From the NCBI GenBank assembly GCA_002339125.1, contig DDJQ01000097.1, positions 1 to 25,110 on the forward strand: a DNA stretch of 25,110 nucleotides, written 5' to 3'. The translations under genes were made by a program, and so were the position numbers. The notes under the pieces are model-generated. The model saw nothing but the letters and a program-made list of their open reading frames with translations, had not been told where the DNA came from and searched no databases. This document shows, piece by piece, positions 8,973 to 17,106 of this stretch. The DNA comes from Alteromonadaceae bacterium UBA2620. GTDB lineage: Bacteria > Pseudomonadota > Gammaproteobacteria > Enterobacterales > Alteromonadaceae. Numbering within the stretch: the stretch's first letter is position 1; each line of letters opens with the position of its first letter.

Positions 8973-10649
8973 ATGCAAAAACGACTGACGAGATTACTTT
9001 CTGGATTAGCGACAACAATGGCTGTTTCACTGTCTGTAAGCTTCGCCGGCTATGCGTCTACAGTAGTGAGCAACGTGACTGGGTATACGCTAAATCCGCA
9101 AGGTGAAATGGTGACCTTCAATACAATACTGTTTGACGAAGGTAAAGTACTACAACTTAATCCCACCCAAGTACCAGCCGATGCAACAGTGATTGATGGC
9201 AACAATAAAGTATTACTGCCGGGGTTGATTGATGCTCACGGGCATTTGCTCGGTTTAGGCGGCAACTTAATGGAAGTCGATTTACGCGAGAGTTCCTCGA
9301 TGCAACAGGCAGCACAATGGGTATCTGACTATGCCATGATGCACGCTGACCAAGAGTGGATAAAAGGCCGTGGATGGAATCAGGAATTATGGAGCGATCG
9401 GTCATTCCCAACTGCTGCTGTGCTCGATGCTAAACTGAAAAATAAGCCCGTTTGGTTGACGCGAGTTGATGGCCATGCCGCTTGGGTGAACAGTAAAGCC
9501 TTGCAGATGGCAGGGATTGATGACAACACACCTGACCCCGCAGGCGGCCAAATTTTACGCGATGCTGATGGTAAGGCTACCGGGGTGTTGATTGATCATG
9601 CCATGGATTTGGTGTCAGCGATAATGCCGAAAGATTCAGCGTCACTTTATGCGGCACAACTTAACGCGGCGGGCGAGCATTTGCATTCGGTTGGCATAAC
9701 CGCCATGCACGATGCGGGTATTGGCCATCATGTCTACGACTTTTACCTAGCACGTGCTGCTCAAGGTGAACTGCCCGTGCGGGTTTATGCCATGCTAAGT
9801 GCGACAGATCCGCTGCTACCAGAGATGTTAGATGTTGGCATTATTCGCAGCCAAGACGACTTTTTACATGTGCGCAGCGTAAAAGCTTATGGCGACGGAG
9901 CCTTAGGTAGTCGAGGTGCTGCGTTAATCAAGCCATATTCAGATGCCCCTCATCAGCATGGATTATTGCTAACGCAACCGGAAGATTTTCCCAAAGTAGT
10001 ACAGCAAGTGTTAGGCGCGGGTTTCCAGTTGAACTTTCATGCCATTGGGGATAAAGCCAATCAGTTAGTTCTCGATGAATTTGAGCGCACCTTTAAGCTA
10101 CTGGGTGGCCAAGCCCTGCGTAACCGCATTGAACACGCGCAGATCATAGCGGTTGAAGATTTGCCTCGCTTTGCCGAGTTGAAAGTGTTGCCGTCGATGC
10201 AACCCACTCATGCTACCAGCGACATGAATATGGCGGAAGATCGCTTGGGTAAAGCTCGGATGGAAGGTGCTTATGCATGGAAAACATTATTAAACAGTGG
10301 TATTCCAATGCCGCTAGGTTCAGACTTTCCGGTTGAATTAGCCAACCCATTTTACGGCCTACACGCCGCAGTCACTCGTCAAGACCGCAATAATCAACCC
10401 GTTGCTGGTTGGTACCCCGAACAGGCTATGAGTATTCAACAAGCATTTAAAGGTTTTACCTTAGACGCTGCCTATGCTGCACACATGGAAGACTCCCTAG
10501 GGACGCTAACCACAGGTAAGTGGGCTGATTTTATTTTGGTCGACCAGGATATCTTCAAAGTGAAGCCGCAAGATATTTGGAAAACTAAAGTCGTGCAAAC
10601 TTGGATTGCAGGTGAGAAGGTGTTTGATGCGAATGCCACTACTAATTAA
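8973..10649 (+). CDS. Exported Amidohydro_3 (YtcJ-like) metal-dependent hydrolase
   Basis: This is a TIM-barrel amidohydrolase of the PF07969 type, 558 residues long. It starts with a Sec-type signal peptide: basic KRLTR, a hydrophobic stretch at about 8-26 and small residues near 27-30. It should therefore act in the periplasm. Metal-site elements are visible: the first-strand HxH in DAHGH (His89, His91), the NFHAIGD and RIEHAQ segments further on, and the C-terminal GSDFPVE with the expected metal-binding Asp. No lipobox Cys is present. Characterised relatives hydrolyse amide or cyclic amide bonds, but most members are of unknown substrate. It is preceded by a modest ribosome site and followed by a clear terminator, so it is probably monocistronic and under control of the divergent AraC-type gene. 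Confidence 0.88.
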   Translation: MQKRLTRLLSGLATTMAVSLSVSFAGYASTVVSNVTGYTLNPQGEMVTFNTILFDEGKVLQLNPTQVPADATVIDGNNKVLLPGLIDAHGHLLGLGGNLMEVDLRESSSMQQAAQWVSDYAMMHADQEWIKGRGWNQELWSDRSFPTAAVLDAKLKNKPVWLTRVDGHAAWVNSKALQMAGIDDNTPDPAGGQILRDADGKATGVLIDHAMDLVSAIMPKDSASLYAAQLNAAGEHLHSVGITAMHDAGIGHHVYDFYLARAAQGELPVRVYAMLSATDPLLPEMLDVGIIRSQDDFLHVRSVKAYGDGALGSRGAALIKPYSDAPHQHGLLLTQPEDFPKVVQQVLGAGFQLNFHAIGDKANQLVLDEFERTFKLLGGQALRNRIEHAQIIAVEDLPRFAELKVLPSMQPTHATSDMNMAEDRLGKARMEGAYAWKTLLNSGIPMPLGSDFPVELANPFYGLHAAVTRQDRNNQPVAGWYPEQAMSIQQAFKGFTLDAAYAAHMEDSLGTLTTGKWADFILVDQDIFKVKPQDIWKTKVVQTWIAGEKVFDANATTN

Positions 10650-10659
10650 TTCGGAATCG

Positions 10660-10698
10660 AAAAAGCGCACTGCTGCATTAAAGACGTGCGCTTTTTTT
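10660..10698. terminator. Bidirectional rho-independent terminator
   Basis: Bases 10660-10670 and 10686-10696 form a perfect 11-bp stem (core AGCGCAC with GTGCGCT) around a 15-base loop. It ends in seven T on the plus strand and five T on the minus strand. It lies between the convergent amidohydrolase and fadB-type genes and can serve both. Confidence 0.9.
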
Positions 10699-10723
10699 AA
10701 TCTTAAAGTGTGGATTCGTGAGT

Positions 10724-12850
10724 TTAAGCGTAAATCTTACTGCCCTTCGCCGCACGTGCCGCCAGTTCTTCAGTCAACTGATATAAGCCACCTAAATCTG
10801 CATACTGCGCCGCGATTTCAGCAAACTTAGCGGTACCAATTGCGTCTAAATAGCGAATTGCACCACCACGGAATTTAGGGAAACCTAAGCCCATCAGTAA
10901 GGCCATGTCGAGCTCGGCGGCTGAGTTAACAATGTTTTCATCTAAACAACGAACCGACTCGGTGCACATGGGGATCATCATTCGATAGATAATGTCTTCA
11001 TCGCTAACTTCTACGTGACGCTGAACGGCTTGATCGATTAATGCCTGTGCTATAGCTGACGGCAACTTTACGCGGCGTCCATTCTCATCGGTTGTGTACT
11101 GATAGAAACCTTCACCGTTTTTCTGGCCAAGCAAGTTTGCGTCGAGTAACGTCTTTAATACATAACCATTGGCGTGGGTCATGCGCTCAGGGAAGCCGGC
11201 TTGTAGTACATCGTCAGCGTGAACCATTGTATCCATACCAATAACATCAGCCAGATAAGCAGGACCCATTGGCCAACCGAAGTTTTCCATTACTTTATCG
11301 ATGCGTTCCATGCTCACGCCATCTTGTAATAGTAGGTTGAAACCGTGGAAGTACGGGAATAATACACGGTTGACCAAGAACCCTGGGCAATCGTTAACAA
11401 CAATCGGTGTTTTACGTAATGACAACGCGTAAGCCACAGCGCGCGCAATGGTATCATCAGACGTTTTTGAGCCGCGGATAATTTCGACCAAAGGCATTGC
11501 TTGTACCGGATTGAAAAAATGGATACCGCAGAACAAATGTGGACGGGCTAAATTCTCGGCTAAAAAGTCGATTGAAATGGTCGACGTGTTCGACGCCAGC
11601 ACGGAGGTGTTTGGAATGTTCGCTTCTGTTTCTGCTAATACTACACTCTTTATTTTCGGATTTTCGACAACCGCTTCAACGACAACTTCCGCGTCACTGA
11701 GTGCGCCTAATTCTAGAGTCGGTGTGATATTAGCTAGTACTTTGGCCTTTTCATCTTCACTTGAGCGACCTTTTGCTACCAACTTGTCTAAGATTTTGGT
11801 AGCGGTAGCGATGCCCAAATCTAACGCTGGTTGTTGAATGTCTTTCATGACAATAGGAATGCCCGATTTCGCTGTTTGATAAGCAATACCGCCACCCATA
11901 ATACCCGCACCTAAAACGGCGGCCTTCTCGATAGGGTTAACTTGCCCCGCCATGCGTTTGCCAATGCGCGCAACGGTTTGCTGGTTAACAAAATTTCCTA
12001 CCAAGGCTTCGGCTGAATCGGTTTTAGCAAGGCCAGCAAATAGCTTCACTTCTTCATTAATCGCTTCAGCAAACGGCAAGGTTACGTGCTTAGCAATCGC
12101 TTTTAGAATCTCAATAGCTGCTGGGTAACGTGGGTCTAATTTAGCTAATTGTTGCTCGCAGAATACGTCTAATGCTTGTTGTTCATCATCGTTCAGTACC
12201 AGTGCTTCGGTGTGACGCAATACTTTTTCTTCACCGACCAGCGACTGTAGTGTAGACAGTGCTGCTTCGCGCAGTGCGGTAGGGGTAACGACTAGGTCTA
12301 CTGCGCCGGCCTTTTCAGCGTCAATAGCAGCCTGATGTTTACCCGTTAACATCCACTCTAGTGCGGCTTGCCAACCAATCAATCGACTCAGGCGAACGGT
12401 GCCACCCCAACCAGGGCAAATACCTAGGGTAACTTCTGGTAGGGCAATTTTTGCAGTGTCTGCAATGACTCGGCGGTCGGCCAGCAATGCTAATTCTAAG
12501 CCACCACCCATCGTCGCACCGTTAATGGCCGCGACAACCGGTACAGGTAATTGTTCTAATTGCTGGAATGTGCGATGGGTTTGGTGTGTCCAATCGCAGA
12601 TTTCGTCGAATGACTTGACGAACACTCCAGAAAATTCAGTGATATCGGCACCTACAATGAAAGTCGACTTGCTACTTGTGATCAACACTCCGGTTAAAGC
12701 CGAATGTTGTGCTAAAAGCGAGACTGCTTGAGCAAGTTCAGCGAGCGTTGCTTGGTCAAATTTATTAACCGGACCGGATTTGCTGTCGAAGCATAACTCG
12801 ACCAATCCTGCGTCTAATTCTGTAAGTGTAATGGCATTACCAGTGAACAT
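10724..12850 (-). CDS. fadB: Fatty acid oxidation complex alpha subunit (enoyl-CoA hydratase / 3-hydroxyacyl-CoA dehydrogenase)
   Basis: This multifunctional beta-oxidation enzyme has 708 residues (E. coli FadB has 729). The N-terminal hydratase domain has Glu119 in GGGLE and Glu139 in ALPE, matching the catalytic Glu pair of E. coli FadB at the same numbers. The NAD-binding Rossmann motif GAGIMGG is at 314-320, inside a stretch nearly identical to FadB. The dehydrogenase His is His444 in CGIHFFNPV. The MGPAYLADVIGMDT segment is also FadB-like. The start ATG has AGGA six bases upstream. It is divergent from an acyl-CoA ligase gene. Unlike the usual fadBA operon, no thiolase (fadA) follows; a terminator comes directly after. 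FadJ is the alternative name, but the sequence leans to FadB. Confidence 0.92.
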   Translation of the reverse strand: MFTGNAITLTELDAGLVELCFDSKSGPVNKFDQATLAELAQAVSLLAQHSALTGVLITSSKSTFIVGADITEFSGVFVKSFDEICDWTHQTHRTFQQLEQLPVPVVAAINGATMGGGLELALLADRRVIADTAKIALPEVTLGICPGWGGTVRLSRLIGWQAALEWMLTGKHQAAIDAEKAGAVDLVVTPTALREAALSTLQSLVGEEKVLRHTEALVLNDDEQQALDVFCEQQLAKLDPRYPAAIEILKAIAKHVTLPFAEAINEEVKLFAGLAKTDSAEALVGNFVNQQTVARIGKRMAGQVNPIEKAAVLGAGIMGGGIAYQTAKSGIPIVMKDIQQPALDLGIATATKILDKLVAKGRSSEDEKAKVLANITPTLELGALSDAEVVVEAVVENPKIKSVVLAETEANIPNTSVLASNTSTISIDFLAENLARPHLFCGIHFFNPVQAMPLVEIIRGSKTSDDTIARAVAYALSLRKTPIVVNDCPGFLVNRVLFPYFHGFNLLLQDGVSMERIDKVMENFGWPMGPAYLADVIGMDTMVHADDVLQAGFPERMTHANGYVLKTLLDANLLGQKNGEGFYQYTTDENGRRVKLPSAIAQALIDQAVQRHVEVSDEDIIYRMMIPMCTESVRCLDENIVNSAAELDMALLMGLGFPKFRGGAIRYLDAIGTAKFAEIAAQYADLGGLYQLTEELAARAAKGSKIYA

Positions 12851-13139
12851 AGCGAGTCCTAATGAATGGCTAAAAATTTAATTGTGGATAGTGCAAGAAA
12901 AAAAGCAAGGACGTAACAAGACGGTTTATTGACAATAACGGACGTGAATAATTGGAGTTCAATATGCGTTAGCGAAATATTCACCATTTATTCACATTGT
13001 TACGAGTCAAGGGCTTGAATTCAATAGGTTATATGGCAGAATGTAACTCAGTTGTTGAATAATTTCATATGGTTGGGAGCATGCTCATATGTTGAGGCAA
13101 ATGTGACTAACTGCTAGATTTTTATAACCGAGACTAAAA
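12851..13139. promoter_or_regulatory. Divergent control region between fadB and the acyl-CoA ligase gene
   Basis: This 289-base gap must hold promoters for both flanking genes. Visible elements: TTGACA at 12929-12934 without a good -10 partner; GTGAATAA (12944-12951) as an exact inverted copy of TTATTCAC (12988-12995), with a further TATTCAC at 12978-12984; a 10-base palindrome GAGCATGCTC (13077-13086); and a near-repeat CATATG(G)TTG at 13066 and 13086, starts 20 bases apart. The ligase ATG has only a weak ribosome site, and its leader may be long. Which element is an operator is not known. Confidence 0.4.
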
Positions 13140-14780
13140 ATGAAAACAAAAATTCTTCCTCCTACCGACAGTGCTTATAATTATCCACTTTTAATCAAGA
13201 GTCTTTTACTCTCTGGTCAACGCTATGCGCCAGACCAAGAAATTGTGTACAGCGATGTGTCTCGTTACGATTATCGCACCTTTAATCAGCGCGTGCGCAA
13301 GCTTGCTAATGTGCTCACCGAAGCGGGAATTGGCGCAGGTGATGTGGTTGCAGTAATGGATTGGGATAGTCATCGTTATCTTGAAGCTTACTTCGCGGTG
13401 CCCATGATAGGCGCAATTTTACACCACGTTAATATTCGTCTGAGCCGAGACCAAATAGCCTACACCATGAATCATGCCGAAGACAAGCTGGTCTTAGTCC
13501 ATGACGACTTTATGCAGTTAGCTGAGAGTATTGCGGCGGATGCACCGACGGTTAAGGGTTATATTCAACTTTCAGATTCAGAATATCCGCCAGCACCAAC
13601 TATGCAAACCTTGGGTAATTATGAAAGCATGATGGCGGCAGCGTCAGACCAGTATGACTTCCCCGATTTCGATGAAAATTCGGTGGCAACCACTTTCTAT
13701 ACCACCGGTACCACAGGGAATCCGAAGGGCGTTTATTTCAGTCATCGTCAATTGGTACTGCACACGTTGACTAACGTGTCTACGTTATCCAGCTATGAAT
13801 CTATTCCTTTGTTGCGCTCTAATGATGTGTATATGCCAATGACCCCCATGTTCCACGTGCATGCTTGGGGTGTGCCCTACATGGCAACCATGCTTGGTGT
13901 GAAGCAAGTGTATCCTGGTCGGTATGAACCGAATAAACTGGTAAGTTTATTCAAGCAAGAAAAGGTAACTTTCTCACACGGTGTACCTGCGGTATTGCAA
14001 ATGATTCTGGCTTGTGAAGAAGCGCAAACGACCGACTTATCAGGTTGGAAAATGCTCACGGGTGGCAGTGCACCAACCTTAGGCTTGGCGAGCTTGATGG
14101 CCGAGAAAGGAATTATTTTCCACACCGCTTACGGTATGTCGGAAACCTGTCCTGTGCTCACGGCCACGCACTTGGATGCCGCTGATTTGTCTAAAGATAT
14201 GCTTGAGCAAATGCCGGCGCGAATAAAAACCGGTATGCCAGCACCATTGGTCGACTTGCGTATTGTTGACTTGCACGGGAACGATGTACCGCACGATGGA
14301 GAGTCGATGGGTGAAATTGTAGCGCGCGCGCCTTGGCTGACTTCTGGTTATATCAATGAACCCGAAAAGAGTGAAGAACTCTGGCAAGGCGGCTGGTTGC
14401 ACACCGGGGATGTCGCCTCAATTACACCGCGCGGTATTGTCGAAATTAAAGACCGTATTAAAGACGTTATCAAGACTGGCGGCGAGTGGATATCGTCGCT
14501 TGAACTAGAAAGCCTCATTAGTCAGCTAGATAGTGTGGCTGAAGTAGCGGTAGTGGGCGTGCCTGATGCGAAATGGGATGAGAGACCTCTAGCTATGATT
14601 GTTGCTAAGCCGAATAAAACGGTTAATGCCGACGATGTCAAAGCGCACCTAAGTCAGTTTGTAGAGAGTGGACACATTAATAAGTGGGCCATACCTAGTG
14701 AAATTCAAGTTGTAGATGAAATTCCTAAAACTAGCGTTGGGAAAATTAACAAAAAGGTGATTCGCCAACAGCATGGCTAA
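13140..14780 (+). CDS. AMP-forming acyl-CoA ligase (AlkK/DmdB-like)
   Basis: This ANL-superfamily adenylating enzyme converts a carboxylic acid, ATP and CoA to acyl-CoA. It has 546 residues. The motifs are complete: P-loop-like TTGTTGNPKG (188-197), YGMSE (331-335), HTGD (421-424), the hinge-region KDRIKD (437-442) with GGEW (447-450), and the C-terminal catalytic Lys536 in TSVGKINK. The N-terminal pattern resembles medium-chain ligases (AlkK) and the methylmercaptopropionate ligase DmdB; the two cannot be separated by eye. It has no signal peptide and is cytoplasmic. It is divergent from fadB, which fits supply of acyl-CoA to beta-oxidation. The ribosome site is weak (GAG about eight bases before the ATG). 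Confidence 0.9.
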   Translation: MKTKILPPTDSAYNYPLLIKSLLLSGQRYAPDQEIVYSDVSRYDYRTFNQRVRKLANVLTEAGIGAGDVVAVMDWDSHRYLEAYFAVPMIGAILHHVNIRLSRDQIAYTMNHAEDKLVLVHDDFMQLAESIAADAPTVKGYIQLSDSEYPPAPTMQTLGNYESMMAAASDQYDFPDFDENSVATTFYTTGTTGNPKGVYFSHRQLVLHTLTNVSTLSSYESIPLLRSNDVYMPMTPMFHVHAWGVPYMATMLGVKQVYPGRYEPNKLVSLFKQEKVTFSHGVPAVLQMILACEEAQTTDLSGWKMLTGGSAPTLGLASLMAEKGIIFHTAYGMSETCPVLTATHLDAADLSKDMLEQMPARIKTGMPAPLVDLRIVDLHGNDVPHDGESMGEIVARAPWLTSGYINEPEKSEELWQGGWLHTGDVASITPRGIVEIKDRIKDVIKTGGEWISSLELESLISQLDSVAEVAVVGVPDAKWDERPLAMIVAKPNKTVNADDVKAHLSQFVESGHINKWAIPSEIQVVDEIPKTSVGKINKKVIRQQHG

Positions 14781-14854
14781 TCATCCGCATGGTTATTCGT
14801 TAAGAGTTAATTGCTACCAACTAATGCGTTGAAAGCGAGTCAGCTAGCAGTGAG

Positions 14855-14908
14855 TTAGACAGAAGTCTAGGGGGGAGGTTGCTTCCCCCTAATGATTCCG
14901 TAATCATT
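14855..14908 (+). terminator. Cluster of three abutting hairpins after the acyl-CoA ligase gene
   Basis: Three stems are packed end to end. The first is TAGAC/GTCTA with an AGAA loop (14856-14869). The second is a GC-rich 9-bp stem (14868-14876 with 14883-14891) containing one plus-strand G-U pair. The third is AATGATT/AATCATT with a 4-base loop (14891-14908). The middle stem is strong enough to stall transcription, and the wobble favours plus-strand RNA, but no T-run follows. A termination role for the ligase gene is therefore only probable. Confidence 0.4.
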
Positions 14909-15006
14909 CGGTCATCATTCCTTTCAAAAATTGTCATATCGGTGACGTATTCTCATCACATTGAAATGCTCGTTTAGGTGAGCGTTCTGCACTAATGAGA
15001 ATCACC

Positions 15007-15846
15007 ATGCAACCTCCTATCTATGTCATTAATTTAGACCGCAGTCCGGCGCGACTTGTGAGTTGTCAGCAACGTTTAAATACTGCCAAGGTAACCTTTG
15101 AACGTATTCATGCAGTCGATGGTGCAGCGCTCAATGATGACCAGCTCCATAGCTTTTACTCCGCTGAACGTAACCAAAAAGAGTATTATAAAACGCTGAC
15201 GCCAGGCGAGATCGGCTGCTACATGAGTCATCGAAAGGCGTGGCAGAAAATAGCATCGGGTCAGTCTCGTTATGGCATTGTATTGGAAGATGACATAAAT
15301 GTGGTTGGCGATCTGTCTCACGTGATGCAAGCGCTGAATTCGCTCTCATTCAATTGGGATACTATTAAATTAGCGCCTTATAAAACTACCCAGCGCAGCA
15401 TTGCTCACAGTGTAGTGTTGACTGAACAGTTTAATTTAGTCACCCATACCAAGCCGATGACAGGGTGCGCGGCTTACGCCCTGACTAAGCAAGCGGCAAT
15501 AAAACTGTTGGCGCACTCAACCGAGTTTGGGCGCCCTGTTGACACCGATATTCAGCATTTTTGGGAAAAGAATATCCATGTCTTTTCGTTAATGCCCTAT
15601 CCGATACAACAAGATTTGGCCTTCAACAGTGAAATGCAAGACCGCAAACAGCGTAGAAAAAGTCATCGTGCGAGACGGCTTAAACAGCAAGTTAGCGCCT
15701 TTCTTCGCAATAAAATAGCAGTGAAACAGCAGATTCGTACGCTAAAAGCGGAACTGGTCAACACAACTGAAACCTGCTCAACTGTAAGTAGCGTAATAGC
15801 TCCCAGCGCGACGTCTTCAAGTTCGGTTGATTATGTCCGCTCCTAA
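15007..15846 (+). CDS. Glycosyltransferase family 25 (LPS/surface-glycan) protein
   Basis: This is a likely sugar transferase for lipopolysaccharide or other surface glycan. It has 279 residues from ATG 15007, chosen because a GAG lies seven bases upstream; an ATG four codons earlier (14995) has no ribosome site. Family features: N-terminal VINLDRSPAR, GEIGCYMSHRKAW (from residue 67), the acidic LEDD (93-96) and PVDTD (177-181). The C-terminus has a strongly basic stretch (about 213-236, many Arg/Lys) and then a Ser/Thr-rich tail, beyond the usual fold, perhaps for membrane or lipid contact. Its end overlaps the next gene by 14 bases, so the two are probably one unit. Donor and acceptor are unknown. 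Confidence 0.88.
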   Translation: MQPPIYVINLDRSPARLVSCQQRLNTAKVTFERIHAVDGAALNDDQLHSFYSAERNQKEYYKTLTPGEIGCYMSHRKAWQKIASGQSRYGIVLEDDINVVGDLSHVMQALNSLSFNWDTIKLAPYKTTQRSIAHSVVLTEQFNLVTHTKPMTGCAAYALTKQAAIKLLAHSTEFGRPVDTDIQHFWEKNIHVFSLMPYPIQQDLAFNSEMQDRKQRRKSHRARRLKQQVSAFLRNKIAVKQQIRTLKAELVNTTETCSTVSSVIAPSATSSSSVDYVRS

Positions 15847-17020
15847 ATACCTGTTTATTTCAAGAAAGTCATCACACTATCGATATTATCAACAATTAGT
15901 ACATTATTTAGGTGACGAGGCGAGCTTACTAGCCTTAAAAAGAATGGTGCTACCACGCTGGCGCTATCTTAAGCGCGCACAAGAACTTGATATAGATGAC
16001 CTTGTCGCGGTGCACATGCGCAGAAAAGAAGTACGCCACCCCGCGCTGCAAAAAAGCAAATGGTTAAACACCTTAGTCGAGTCGTTCTATCGACTGCGAG
16101 AACGCTGTCGAGCAAGTTATTATTTTGCCCTTTTTAGCCAACACCCGTGCAATACGGTGATCATGTGGAACGGCATGAAACAACCAAACCGAACGCCGTA
16201 CATAGTGGCAAAAGCCTGTGGCAAAAACACGCAATTGTTTGAAAATGGTTTGTTACCCAACACCACCACACTGGATCCAAAGGGTGTTAATGCGCTGAAC
16301 TCGATGCCTCGCGACGCATCGTTTTACCGCGCTTGGCAGCCGAAGAAATCGTCCTTTGGTAAGAGCCAACTAAACAGCCAATTAGTCGCCCGCAAAGCTC
16401 ACAAACATCGCAAAACCAGTGGAATCGACACGCCACTCCCCGAGCGCTATATCTTTGTGCCATTTCAAGTGCCGAATGATACCCAAGTGGTATGTCATTC
16501 TCCGTGGGTCAAATCGATGCCAGATTTTTATGCAGTACTTGAACGAGCACTTACGTATTTGAACGCCCAGCCCCAGTGGCAACAATTTGTGTTTGTGATC
16601 AAGGAGCACCCCAGTTGGCCGCGGAGTTTTAAAGAATTACATAACCGCAATAAGCAAATTATCTTTGCCAACGACAACAACACGCAGGCATTAATCGAAT
16701 CTTCACTGGCCGTGGTAACCCTAAACTCCACTGTTGGAATTGAGTCATTATTACTTGGCAAAAAGGTGATCACCCTTGGCGATGCGTTTTACAATATCGA
16801 CGGTATGGTTACGCATTGTCCTACTCAGCAGACATTTAACCAAACCTTGTTAACTGTTGAGTATCAGCAGTTTGATACGGAACTCGTTTATCGATTTTTA
16901 GACTATTTGGAAAACGAGTATTTGTTACCGCAGAGTTGGAGTAACCTCACTGATGAACAAACTCACTTTGAGGCAGTGGCAAAAAGACTCGAGGTAAATC
17001 AGAAAAAACGAGTTAGTTAA
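15833..17020 (+). CDS. Capsule polysaccharide biosynthesis/export protein (KpsC/KpsS-like, PF05159 type)
   Basis: This is a predicted cytoplasmic glycosyltransferase-like protein of the capsule synthesis family; characterised members KpsC and KpsS add Kdo to a lipid anchor. It has 395 residues from ATG 15833, which lies inside the preceding gene; a TTG two codons earlier is less likely. Family-like segments: FENGLLP (136-142), DPKGVNA (148-154), KEHPSWP (257-263), NSTVGIESL (298-306) and LGDAFYNIDG (315-324). No signal peptide or membrane helix is seen. It has no clear ribosome site, so translation is probably coupled to the family 25 gene. No other capsule genes (ABC exporter, kpsD, kpsE) are in view; a role in modifying LPS is an alternative. 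Confidence 0.8.
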   Translation: MSAPKYLFISRKSSHYRYYQQLVHYLGDEASLLALKRMVLPRWRYLKRAQELDIDDLVAVHMRRKEVRHPALQKSKWLNTLVESFYRLRERCRASYYFALFSQHPCNTVIMWNGMKQPNRTPYIVAKACGKNTQLFENGLLPNTTTLDPKGVNALNSMPRDASFYRAWQPKKSSFGKSQLNSQLVARKAHKHRKTSGIDTPLPERYIFVPFQVPNDTQVVCHSPWVKSMPDFYAVLERALTYLNAQPQWQQFVFVIKEHPSWPRSFKELHNRNKQIIFANDNNTQALIESSLAVVTLNSTVGIESLLLGKKVITLGDAFYNIDGMVTHCPTQQTFNQTLLTVEYQQFDTELVYRFLDYLENEYLLPQSWSNLTDEQTHFEAVAKRLEVNQKKRVS

Positions 17021-17072
17021 AGCGGAATGATCAGCAAAGTAACGGCTGTCGAATCAAACAAAACAAGGCAAT

Positions 17073-17106
17073 AAAAAAGCCACTGACTGGAGAGAACAGT
17101 GGCTTT
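17073..17106 (-). terminator. Rho-independent terminator of the Liv/acyl-CoA ligase operon
   Basis: Bases 17076-17085 and 17097-17106 form a perfect 10-bp stem (AAAGCCACTG with CAGTGGCTTT) and an 11-base loop. Read on the minus strand it ends in six T, a canonical terminator about 40 bases past the ligase stop. On the plus strand only three T follow, so it would be a poor terminator for the capsule-type gene. Confidence 0.88.

Noticed and set aside
10606..10830. A 74-codon plus-strand open frame running from the amidohydrolase end into fadB
   Set aside because: It reads through the bidirectional terminator and overlaps two well-supported genes; no ribosome site or recognisable protein.
11448..11837. 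A 129-codon plus-strand open frame antisense to fadB
   Set aside because: It is the complement of the conserved NAD-binding region of FadB and has no features of its own.
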